A stretch of DNA of 43,827 nucleotides from Fidelibacterota bacterium TCS56. GTDB taxonomy: Bacteria > Fidelibacterota > Marinisomatia > Marinisomatales > TCS56. Below, in pieces: positions 1-8,282 of the stretch; position 1 is the first letter of the stretch, and every line of letters begins with the position of its first letter. The notes under the pieces were generated by a model. That model was not told the DNA's origin. It was given only the letters and a program-made list of their open reading frames with translations, and made no database searches. The translations under genes and the position numbers were made by a program. The DNA is taken from positions 1-43,827 of the forward strand of contig LSCG01000004.1 of the NCBI GenBank assembly GCA_001577055.1, in the 5' to 3' direction.

Positions 1-104
1 CACGGTGCAGTCCCCTTTTTTGTTAACTTGCGCACTTGAAATCGGCAAATCATGGTGTAATTTCAATCAAATTTGTTCCCAACAATTTCGGTGGAGGATC
101 AGGT

Positions 105-2330
105 ATGCGTGTTACCCACAGAATTATCCTGTCATTAATCGTGCTGGCCAGCCTGGCCTGGTGTGAACCCATTGCCCGCGTTATCAAAACCAGCGGTACC
201 GTCAGGATTAAAAAGGTCCAAAATAACGATTTTTCGCTGCTGGCCAAGCCGGGCGTGGCCATCGAAAACGGTGATTTGTTAAGAGTTGAAAGCGCCAGTT
301 TTGCCGTGGTGATGTATCTGGACGATAAGTCCATCGTCAAGATGAAAGAAAATAGTCAGTTCCAGTTTGTTGATACTGAAAACACACGCACGATTGAAGT
401 CGAAATCGGAACGGTAATCAATGAAATCAAAAAGGAGAACCGCACCAAAACCTTTCGCGTGGAGACCCCCACGTCGGTGGCATCGGTCAAAGGGACTATC
501 TTTGCCGTATTGGTAGATGCTTCGGGTGTGGATCAGTTTTTCGGTCAGGAGGGCGTATTTGAAGTATTTAATATGGTGAGTGGCGAGACGATAAACGTTG
601 GTGCGGGCCAGAAGGTGCTATCCAGCTCCACCGGAAATATGATCGCCGCCCAGGCCGCCCCCAGTGAATTCCCCGCCGACCCTGATCCCAACCTGAAAGT
701 GGAAGATGCCAGTGAGCTGCTGGAAGATTTGCCGGAAGTCGAACCGGAAGTGATCGAGGAAGCACCGGAACCTGAAGCTGATCAGCCCGAAAGTCAGCAG
801 CCGGAAGAAACCGAACGGTTGGAAGGGGAGGAAGAAACTCCTCAGGTCCCTGAAAACGCCGAACCCAGCGGCAAACCTTTCGAGCTGGGGGCCGGTGTGG
901 GATCTGCCACGATTGACGGCACGGATTACAAACAGTTCTCCCTGCGCCCGGTGATCAATTTCGGTAAGTTGGGAATTGGTCTTGATTTGGTATTTTACCT
1001 GGATAATGACGGCAATTTTCGGAAAGAGGAATGGGACGACGCCAGTGATATTGTTGATAAGATCCAGTTTATTCGCTGGGGAAGTAAAGGCGAACCATTC
1101 TGGCTAAGGCTGGGCACGCTGGAGAATGTGAGTCTGGGGTATGGTGGTTTGGTGAACGGTTATTCCAACATGATGGAATTTCCCACCGTCCGGCGGGTAG
1201 GGATCAATGGCGGATTCGGTTTTGCCGGATTCAAAGCGGAATTATTCCTGGCTAATGTAAAGGATTTTGCCCGTGGCGGAACGTTAAGCGGTATCCGGGG
1301 ATCTTACACGATTTCGGATAATTTCCCCTTGGAAATCGGCGCTAATTTTGTAATCGATATGAATCAGTTAGCAGGATTTATCGATACTGATGGAGATAAT
1401 TATCCGGATATTTTCGATGATTTTCCCAATGACCAAAAACTGGTGAACGACACCGATGGTGATGGTTTGTCCGATCCTGTGACCGGGTTGGATTCCAGTT
1501 ACTGGGACATTGATGCCGATGGCGATAATATTTTGGATTCCTGGCATGGTGGTAGCGACACTTCCGTGACACTGAAAGAACTGCCACTGCGATTAGCCGA
1601 AAATCAGGTCCAGGCATTGGGTTTCGGCTTCGATATTGGCTATCCGATAATAAAATCTAAATTGGTCAATCTGACGATATTTACCGAATGGAGCCAATTA
1701 TCTTTCCCCCGGGAAGGAGATCCCCAGGCGGATTTCTACCGCCCGGTTGATCGCAATGGGACCAATCTCACCATTCCCGGTCTCAGAGCTACGTTGTTTA
1801 AAATGCTTCATTTAAAATTGGAATACCGCTTGAAATCCGGGTACTACGTACCGGGTTTCTTCGATCAGTCCTACGATATTTCACGGGCGGTGCCGGTTTA
1901 CGGCGACAGCACCAGTCTGTTTACTAAAGATATGTTGGTTTTCCAGGATGAAAACAGCGATGCTTCCCTCAGTGGGTATTTTGGGTCCGCCGGTATGGAT
2001 TTGTTCAATTTCGTTTCTTTCCAGGCTTCCTATTCCAGCATGGTGCGCGATACCCTCAAGTTCAACAGTTTCAACGCCAATCTGGGTTTGAATACTGCGG
2101 TTATTCCCAAGTTGAGCGCCGCCAGTATTTATTATCAGCGCAATAATGATGAAAATCCCTTTGATTTCAGAAATCCGTCGATTAATACTATCATCGGTTA
2201 CCGTCTGGGTTATGAAATGGCTCCCGGCGTCAGTTTGATATGGGATTTCCGCCAGTTCTATCGTGATGACGGCACCGGTAAATTGAAAGCCGTGCCCCAG
2301 ACCAGAATCGAAACGGCATTCAAACTTTAG
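105..2330 (+). CDS. FecR-domain protein with Pro/Glu-rich linker and predicted outer-membrane beta-barrel carrying DxDxDG calcium-type repeats
   Basis: ORF 36-2330. ATG at 105 follows a GGAGG-like SD and starts a signal peptide (MRVTHRIILSLIVLASLAWC). FecR-like core (RIKKVQ...VETPTSVASVKGTIFAV), E/P-rich linker, then alternating amphipathic strands ending in ...RIETAFKL. Confidence 0.75.
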   Translation: MRVTHRIILSLIVLASLAWCEPIARVIKTSGTVRIKKVQNNDFSLLAKPGVAIENGDLLRVESASFAVVMYLDDKSIVKMKENSQFQFVDTENTRTIEVEIGTVINEIKKENRTKTFRVETPTSVASVKGTIFAVLVDASGVDQFFGQEGVFEVFNMVSGETINVGAGQKVLSSSTGNMIAAQAAPSEFPADPDPNLKVEDASELLEDLPEVEPEVIEEAPEPEADQPESQQPEETERLEGEEETPQVPENAEPSGKPFELGAGVGSATIDGTDYKQFSLRPVINFGKLGIGLDLVFYLDNDGNFRKEEWDDASDIVDKIQFIRWGSKGEPFWLRLGTLENVSLGYGGLVNGYSNMMEFPTVRRVGINGGFGFAGFKAELFLANVKDFARGGTLSGIRGSYTISDNFPLEIGANFVIDMNQLAGFIDTDGDNYPDIFDDFPNDQKLVNDTDGDGLSDPVTGLDSSYWDIDADGDNILDSWHGGSDTSVTLKELPLRLAENQVQALGFGFDIGYPIIKSKLVNLTIFTEWSQLSFPREGDPQADFYRPVDRNGTNLTIPGLRATLFKMLHLKLEYRLKSGYYVPGFFDQSYDISRAVPVYGDSTSLFTKDMLVFQDENSDASLSGYFGSAGMDLFNFVSFQASYSSMVRDTLKFNSFNANLGLNTAVIPKLSAASIYYQRNNDENPFDFRNPSINTIIGYRLGYEMAPGVSLIWDFRQFYRDDGTGKLKAVPQTRIETAFKL

Positions 2331-2379
2331 TGGAAACCGGGTTAAATTTGAAATACAGAATATGAAATAAGGAAAAGAA

Positions 2380-2601
2380 ATGATCATCAAGATTGAGTAT
2401 TGTAACGAGTGAAATTATTTACCTAGAGCGGCCAGTTTGGCCAGCGATATTTTAAGTAGATATGGTACGGCGGTGAAGGAAATGACCCTGATTCCATCCG
2501 GTGGTGGAGTATTTGAAATTACCAAAAACGACCAATTGATTTTTTCCAAACGGCAAAATGGACGCTTCCCGGAAAAGGATGAGGTCTTCGACCAATTATA
2601 A
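2380..2601 (+). CDS. SelW/Rdx-family selenoprotein (UGA at 2410-2412 read as Sec; MIIKIEYCNEUNYLPRAASLASDILSRYGTAVKEMTLIPSGGGVFEITKNDQLIFSKRQNGRFPEKDEVFDQL)
   Basis: Hand translation through an in-frame TGA gives a full Rdx-fold pattern: YCxxU-NYxPRAxxL, GGGVFEI, LIFSKRxxGRFP. SD-like 'ggaaaagaa' upstream. Stop TAA at 2599-2601. Confidence 0.86.
2428..2445 (+). promoter_or_regulatory. Candidate bacterial SECIS hairpin downstream of the Sec UGA
   Basis: gc-ggcc-agttt-ggcc-a-gc: stem GGCC/GGCC extended by GC/GC with one bulged A; 5-nt apical loop AGUUU with G at loop position 2; loop about 22 nt 3' of the UGA. Confidence 0.7.
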
Positions 2602-3352
2602 AACGATTTACCTTATCCTGCTGGTGGCTTGTGGAATGGTTGCAGCCCGGGAGGTGGTTCCCCTAAGCTCCAAGGTGGGAATGACGGTTGATGCGGAAGA
2701 AAATTCCATTTATGGTATCTTTCCGGAAGTGATTGGATTTCATGATGCTCAGTTCATTCAGGTTTCAATCGACCACTATCAGGCCCGTATTTCCTATCAA
2801 TCAAAAGGGCGTGTAAAGGTTGTTAACCGACAATTCACCGCCCGGCAGTTTATCGCCTTAAAACACCGGGTGGACAAACTGCCACCGATCACGGAAACCA
2901 TGCGACTGGATTTACGGGAAAACCTGACATACCTGCACGCCGTCGATATCCTGGAAGCAATACCTACGGGGCAATTTGTGGTTGTGGGGCATGTCAATGG
3001 ACAACGGATGAGGGGAATTCTGCTGCCATTCAGTAATCAGCAGCTCAATCTGCAGACGACGGTTAAGAAAATCAGCGTCCCTTACCACGAGGTAGAGACC
3101 ATCGCCTATCGAGAGCAGATTATCGCCCGGCCCGGACTGCAAAAATGGATCTACGGTATTTGTGCCGCGATTGGCGTCGGACTGGCTGAAATCTGGAATT
3201 CCCAGACTGCGGACCGCGGCGATCAGCAATGGCATTACCGTTCAATGGGGGTGCTGCTGGGTCTGCTGGCCGGGAGTGAGTTGGGCGAAGCGGTAAATAT
3301 ATTGGCTTCACCAAAAACTAGTTTTAGCTTAATACCCGAAGCTGCTCAATAA
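2558..3352 (+). CDS. Hypothetical membrane/exported protein (start may be 2579)
   Basis: 264-aa ORF with N-terminal hydrophobic segment and C-terminal glycine-rich hydrophobic segments. Overlaps the 3' end of the selenoprotein ORF. Confidence 0.7.
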   Translation: MDASRKRMRSSTNYKTIYLILLVACGMVAAREVVPLSSKVGMTVDAEENSIYGIFPEVIGFHDAQFIQVSIDHYQARISYQSKGRVKVVNRQFTARQFIALKHRVDKLPPITETMRLDLRENLTYLHAVDILEAIPTGQFVVVGHVNGQRMRGILLPFSNQQLNLQTTVKKISVPYHEVETIAYREQIIARPGLQKWIYGICAAIGVGLAEIWNSQTADRGDQQWHYRSMGVLLGLLAGSELGEAVNILASPKTSFSLIPEAAQ

Positions 3353-3381
3353 ATTAGGAATTTTGACAAACAGGAGGATAT

Positions 3382-3756
3382 ATGCCGGTCAGTAAAACCA
3401 CTAAAAAGACCGCTGATAAAAAAGCACCGGAGAAGGATAATCAAATCAGCAATAAGCTGGCGAAGGTGTTGGACAATATCGGTTCCCAGTATGGTGAATC
3501 CCTGCAGAATGAGCTTATGAATCGTCTGGAGCGCACCATCAGCGAATTCAACGATGAAGTCAACGAGATGATCGAAGAGTTACAGCGCCGCTCTCTGGAG
3601 CGCAAGGAGCAGCTCAGCACCTTGTGGGAAAAACGCAATGAGGAGGAGCCGGAGGAAGTCAAACCGGAGGCCAAAGAAACGCCGGCGGAAACTGATGTTG
3701 AAGAAATGAGCGATTGGGAAAAACGATTGGAAATGCTGGACGCGAAAAACCGTTAG
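3382..3756 (+). CDS. Hypothetical coiled-coil protein with C-terminal DWEKRLE motif (paralogue of 27999-28322)
   Basis: SD aggagg upstream of ATG; YGESLQNELMNRLERTISEFNDEV...SDWEKRLEML shared with the second locus. Confidence 0.75.
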   Translation: MPVSKTTKKTADKKAPEKDNQISNKLAKVLDNIGSQYGESLQNELMNRLERTISEFNDEVNEMIEELQRRSLERKEQLSTLWEKRNEEEPEEVKPEAKETPAETDVEEMSDWEKRLEMLDAKNR

Positions 3757-3790
3757 ACTGTCTCTATCAATTTGATAATTCAGCGGATCA

Positions 3791-4159
3791 ATGTATTATC
3801 GGCTGCACCTGGTAATCCTGGGATTGCTGCTTGGATTTATCTATGGTCAGAGTAGTCATAAGTTCAAGGAGATCACTGAATTAAAGAAGAGAGTGTATAA
3901 TTTTACCAAAGTTGAATTCATTACTGAGGAAGGGGAGTTCAACGAGTCCATCCGCACTCTGGTTATTCCCGATTTCAAGGCCGACAGCCCACCATATGTT
4001 GCCATCTATTACCGGCGGAATGAATCAGAATGGTTTACCGAGTCTTTATATCGTAAACGGGTACGCTTCAGATTCCAGGACGGAGTGATAAAGCTGGATC
4101 GGGCTAATTTCTGGGACTGGACGGAATTGGATGAGATTCGGGTGATTATCATTTATTAA
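3791..4159 (+). CDS. Hypothetical exported protein
   Basis: 122-aa ORF with signal-peptide-like N-terminus (MYYRLHLVILGLLLGFIYGQ). Confidence 0.6.
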   Translation: MYYRLHLVILGLLLGFIYGQSSHKFKEITELKKRVYNFTKVEFITEEGEFNESIRTLVIPDFKADSPPYVAIYYRRNESEWFTESLYRKRVRFRFQDGVIKLDRANFWDWTELDEIRVIIIY

Positions 4160-4260
4160 GTTTGGCCGCCGGTCAGTGAAATCAAATGGATTTTGAATAG
4201 ACTTCTGTTTTAAGCCTGTAGTAAGTTTACGTTTGTCTTTAGCAGACAATTATTGACATT

Positions 4261-4333
<73 letters not shown>

Positions 4334-4362
4334 CATACACTCGCGCAGAGTTAATTGACATT

Positions 4363-4638
4363 GTGGTCGTACTAGACGGGGAGGTAGCGGTGCCCTGTGA
4401 CCTGCAACCCGCTATAGCAGGGTTTAATTCCAGCAGGCGGTTAAGGCTGCATCGGCTTGATCCAAAAAGCGATGTTGAAGTTTCAATCCGCGGCGATGGT
4501 CTTTGATTGAACCCCGTCAGGACCGGAAGGGAGCAGCGGTAAATCAGAAACCACCCGGCCGTGGTATCCTGGAGCGGAGTTGGCTCTTGGGTCCAGGCGG
4601 ATATCCAGAATTAATCAAATAATGGTGTACGGCCACTT
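4363..4638 (+). ncRNA. ffs: Signal recognition particle RNA, large bacterial (Alu-domain containing) type
   Basis: Core GTCAGGACCGGAAGGGAGCAGC; Alu-domain motif GGGGAGGTAGCGGTGCCCTGTGACCTGCAACCCGCTATAGCAGGG; termini GTGGTCGTAC/GTACGGCCAC pair, followed by a T-rich tract; sits directly upstream of dnaX. Confidence 0.92.
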
Positions 4639-4653
4639 CTTTTCGAGCTAAAA

Positions 4654-6309
4654 ATGGCATATCAGGTATTATCACTCAAATGGCGCCCGCATAAATTTTC
4701 AGAAGTCGTCGGCCAGGAGCACGTGACCGCCACTCTGGAAAACGCTTTCCGCAAAGAACGGATTGCCCAAGCCTACCTGTTTACCGGTCCCCGGGGCGTA
4801 GGTAAAACCACCGCTGCCCGTATCCTGGCGGCGACCCTGAATTGCCAATCCGAAGACATTGATCATCCCTGCAACCAATGCAGCAATTGTCAGGAGATCG
4901 CCGGCAGCCGCAACATGGATGTGCTGGAAATCGACGGCGCCTCCAACCGGGGTATTGAAGAAATCCGCAACCTGCGTGAGATGATCAAATATGCTCCGGT
5001 CAACGCCACTTACAAGATTTTTATTATTGACGAAGTCCACATGCTGACGGGACCGGCATTCAACGCTTTGTTAAAAACACTGGAAGAACCGCCGCCCCAC
5101 GGCAAGTTTATCCTGGCAACCACCGATATCCATAAAGTGCCGCCTACGATTATATCGCGCTGCCAGCGCTATGATTTTAACCGTATTTCTGTGCAGAATA
5201 TCAGCCAGCGACTGGAAGAAATCCTGGCTGCCGAAAAAATTGAATTTGATCGTGAATCCCTGGCTGCAATTGCCCGTAAAGCCGATGGCAGTATGCGCGA
5301 CGGTCTCAGCTACCTGGACCAGGTCATCGCTTATTGCGGCGACAAAATTGATTATCCATCGGCCGCCAAAGTACTTGGTGTAATCCCGCTGGATTTACAG
5401 TTTAACCTGACTGAAGCAATCCGTAATCGGGATGTGGAGGCGGCTTTAAAGATTTTGAATAAAATCCATTTTTCCGGCACGCCGGTGGTTGATTTCCTCG
5501 ACAGCCTGAATCAACACTTGCGCAGTCTGTTGATCGCTGCCAAAATCCAGGCCGGTACCGGTATCAGCGAGGAAATATTGCCCCTTTATCAACAAGAGGC
5601 CGCGAACTGGGATTATCGTGATTTGTTGCGCTTGTTGAATATGGTAATGGGTATCGATGCCGGTATTCGCCGTGCCAGCCATCCTTATCTGCAATTGGAG
5701 GTTCTGGTACTGAAGATGCTGGAAATGGACCGGGCCGTGAGTCTGGATAAAGTATTGTCACAAATGAACAGCGGACAACCGGCCGGAGTGCCGGCCACAC
5801 CGCCCCAGGCCCCAAAAAAGGCCGCGCCACTGCAGGAAACGCCCGCTGCACCACCACCGGTAAAGCAAAAACCGGAAACGGCTGAAGACTCTGCCGCCCA
5901 ACCGGAGCAAGCCCGCTCAAAGGTATCGCTGACCGGGCTTCGCAAGCAATGGCCGAAAATTGTAGGTTCAGTTAACAAAGATAGCGCCTCGCTGGGGACG
6001 ATTCTGGAACAAAGCGCCGTGCTGGCAGTTGAGGGTAATCGTGTGACTGTCGGCGTAGTAAATTTATCGAATTTCAATGCCCGGCGACTGGAAAAGAAAA
6101 CCAGTTTAATTACCTCAGCCGCCGAAAAATTACTGTCCGCGGCAATGCGTTTTGAATTTCAGGCTACCGTGGCTGAGGAACAGCAAGAGTTGATCGAAGA
6201 GCCTGACCCGCCGGAAGCGTCATCCCCGCCGGACGAGAATCCCCAGGCTCGGCGGGAGGCGGTAGTCGATAGAATTGTGGAATTATTTGATGGCGAGCAG
6301 TTAAGATAG
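4654..6309 (+). CDS. dnaX: DNA polymerase III subunit gamma/tau
   Basis: YQVLSLKWRPHKFSEVVGQEHV, GPRGVGKTT, zinc module CNQCSNCQEI, SRCQRYDFNRI. Confidence 0.97.
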   Translation: MAYQVLSLKWRPHKFSEVVGQEHVTATLENAFRKERIAQAYLFTGPRGVGKTTAARILAATLNCQSEDIDHPCNQCSNCQEIAGSRNMDVLEIDGASNRGIEEIRNLREMIKYAPVNATYKIFIIDEVHMLTGPAFNALLKTLEEPPPHGKFILATTDIHKVPPTIISRCQRYDFNRISVQNISQRLEEILAAEKIEFDRESLAAIARKADGSMRDGLSYLDQVIAYCGDKIDYPSAAKVLGVIPLDLQFNLTEAIRNRDVEAALKILNKIHFSGTPVVDFLDSLNQHLRSLLIAAKIQAGTGISEEILPLYQQEAANWDYRDLLRLLNMVMGIDAGIRRASHPYLQLEVLVLKMLEMDRAVSLDKVLSQMNSGQPAGVPATPPQAPKKAAPLQETPAAPPPVKQKPETAEDSAAQPEQARSKVSLTGLRKQWPKIVGSVNKDSASLGTILEQSAVLAVEGNRVTVGVVNLSNFNARRLEKKTSLITSAAEKLLSAAMRFEFQATVAEEQQELIEEPDPPEASSPPDENPQARREAVVDRIVELFDGEQLR

Positions 6310-6317
6310 GAGTAACA

Positions 6318-6644
6318 ATGTTTAATAAAGGTAATATGACCAATATTTTAAAACAGGCACAGGAAGTGCAAAAGAGAATTGAATCCGTCCAGAATGAATT
6401 GGATGATCTGACCATCGATGCCGAAGCCGGCGGTGGACTTATCACCGTCAAAGTGAATGGCAAACAGGAAGTACTTGAGTTGAAAATTCAACCGGAAGCC
6501 CTGGAAGAAGAAGTGGAAATGCTGGAAGATTTAATCATCTCTGCCGTAAATATGGGACTGCGGAAATCGCAGGAAGAATCGCAGAGTCGTATGAATTCCG
6601 CCACCGGCAATATGCTGGGAGGAATGAAAATACCCGGAATGTAA
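6318..6644 (+). CDS. YbaB/EbfC family nucleoid-associated protein
   Basis: Small protein between dnaX and recR; GGGLITVKVNGKQEVLELKIQPE. Confidence 0.94.
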   Translation: MFNKGNMTNILKQAQEVQKRIESVQNELDDLTIDAEAGGGLITVKVNGKQEVLELKIQPEALEEEVEMLEDLIISAVNMGLRKSQEESQSRMNSATGNMLGGMKIPGM

Positions 6645-7238
6645 ATGGGAATTATACCAGACAGTGTCAATCGACTGATCGAGGAATTAGCCCGATTTCC
6701 GGGCATCGGCCACAAGACTGCCCGCCGCCTGACTTTTCATATTTTAGGCGCGCCGGAGAAAAATGCCACTGATCTGGCCCGGGCCGTGATCGATATCAAA
6801 GCCAAAATCCGTTTCTGCACTATCTGTGGCGGAATAACCGAAGATGATGTTTGTGGAGTATGCCAGGATACTAAACGCGATCCCCGATTGATATGCGTAG
6901 TGGAAGAACCGGCCGATATTTACACCTTCGAGCGCACCAATAGTTTCAGTGGTCTTTACCATGTACTCGGTGGCGTATTATCACCGCTGGATGGCGTGGG
7001 ACCGGATGAATTGAATGTTGATTCGCTGCTGGAACGCGTTAGTGACGGCTGTGAGATAATCGTAGCCACCAATCCCAGTGTTGAAGGTGAAACCACCGCT
7101 CTATACCTGGCAAAATTGTTCAATGAACGCGGCTGTACCGTGACCCGTTTAGCCCGCGGGTTGCCGGTAGGTGGAGATTTGGAGTATATTGATGACGCCA
7201 CCTTAATCCGTGCAATCGAAGGAAGAACTTCTTTATGA
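6645..7238 (+). CDS. recR: Recombination protein RecR
   Basis: LIEELARFPGIGHKTARRLTFHIL, CTICGGITEDDVCGVCQD zinc finger, TOPRIM VVEEPADIYTFE, ARGLPVGGDLEYIDDATL. Confidence 0.97.
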   Translation: MGIIPDSVNRLIEELARFPGIGHKTARRLTFHILGAPEKNATDLARAVIDIKAKIRFCTICGGITEDDVCGVCQDTKRDPRLICVVEEPADIYTFERTNSFSGLYHVLGGVLSPLDGVGPDELNVDSLLERVSDGCEIIVATNPSVEGETTALYLAKLFNERGCTVTRLARGLPVGGDLEYIDDATLIRAIEGRTSL

Positions 7239-7825
7239 TCCTGACACTACCGAATATTCTAACGGTCTTGCGAATCATCATGACCCCCTTTTTTATTATC
7301 TTTTTATTCTATGATCATCCCTGGGCACGTACCTGGGCTCTGATCATCTTTATCGTGGCATCGATTACCGATGCCTATGACGGTTACCTGGCCCGGAAAA
7401 ACGACCAGGTTACCAATACCGGCCGCTTTCTCGATCCGCTGGCGGATAAAATCCTGGTGTCATCGGCCTTTATTTCCTTTGCCGTCATTGGTATTGTGGA
7501 ATACTGGATGGTAGCCTTGATCATCTTCCGCGATCTGTTTGTCACCGGTTTACGAGTGGCTATGTCGCATAAGGGTTTTACGATGATTACCAGCCGGATC
7601 GCGAAGTTGAAGACCGGCACACAGATCGGCATCATCATTTTCATCCTGACATTTTTAGGTTTGAAAGCCCTGAACCTTGAGCCATTACGCTTCATCCTGC
7701 ACGTCATCATGGATTACCACCTGATTTACTGGCTGACCCTGGCCGCCACAATTTTCACCGTTATAACCGGTTTAACCTATTTGAAGTCCAACCGTCGGGT
7801 TATCCGCCAGTTTTTTTCGGCCTGA
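7235..7825 (+). CDS. pgsA: CDP-diacylglycerol--glycerol-3-phosphate 3-phosphatidyltransferase
   Basis: CDP-alcohol phosphatidyltransferase motif DAYDGYLARKNDQVTNTGRFLDPLADK. Confidence 0.94.
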   Translation: MILTLPNILTVLRIIMTPFFIIFLFYDHPWARTWALIIFIVASITDAYDGYLARKNDQVTNTGRFLDPLADKILVSSAFISFAVIGIVEYWMVALIIFRDLFVTGLRVAMSHKGFTMITSRIAKLKTGTQIGIIIFILTFLGLKALNLEPLRFILHVIMDYHLIYWLTLAATIFTVITGLTYLKSNRRVIRQFFSA

Positions 7826-7826
7826 A

Positions 7827-8282
7827 GTGATACAATCAATCTGTGAATGGATCGCTACCGTCGGCAAACTGGGCAAGATTCCGGGAGCACCCGGGACCTA
7901 CGGCAGCCTGGCCGCCGTGCTGGTCTGGCTGATATTGCCTCATCCGCTCAATCCCATAATTTTCATAGCAATACTGGTGATATTATCAATGATCGGTTGG
8001 TACACTTCCGCCAGGGTCGAGGCCAGCACCGGCCGGATTGATCCTTCTGAAGTAATCATTGATGAATGGGTCGGACAGTGGATCGCCCTGATAGCCGTGC
8101 CGCTTCACTGGCCGCTGATTGTACTGGCCTTTATCGGATTCCGCCTGTTTGATATTGTGAAACCCTGGCCAATTCGTCAGTTGCAGCATTTACCCGGCGG
8201 CGTGGGCATTATGATTGATGATATTCTGGCTGGCGGGGCAGCCTTGCTGTTAACGCACCTGGCACGCTACTGGTGGTTTTGA
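7827..8282 (+). CDS. pgpA: Phosphatidylglycerophosphatase A
   Basis: GKIPGAPGTYGSLAAV, DPSEVIIDEWVGQW, RLFDIVKPWPI, GGVGIMIDDILAG; GTG start. Confidence 0.94.
   Translation: MIQSICEWIATVGKLGKIPGAPGTYGSLAAVLVWLILPHPLNPIIFIAILVILSMIGWYTSARVEASTGRIDPSEVIIDEWVGQWIALIAVPLHWPLIVLAFIGFRLFDIVKPWPIRQLQHLPGGVGIMIDDILAGGAALLLTHLARYWWF

Noticed and set aside
36-104. N-terminal extension of the FecR protein to position 36
   Set aside because: ATG 105 has a good SD and directly starts a signal peptide; the upstream extension has none.
1881-2390. - strand 169-aa ORF opposite the barrel gene, and other antisense ORFs over recA, comEC, dnaX and pnp
   Set aside because: No recognisable domains; they lie opposite strong conserved coding sequence and are expected by chance.
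2410-2412. UGA reassigned genome-wide (Gly or Trp code) as an alternative explanation for the in-frame UGA
   Set aside because: UGA is the natural stop of many intact genes here (pgsA, pgpA, cinA and recR end in TGA), and Trp and Gly are encoded normally, so local recoding fits better.
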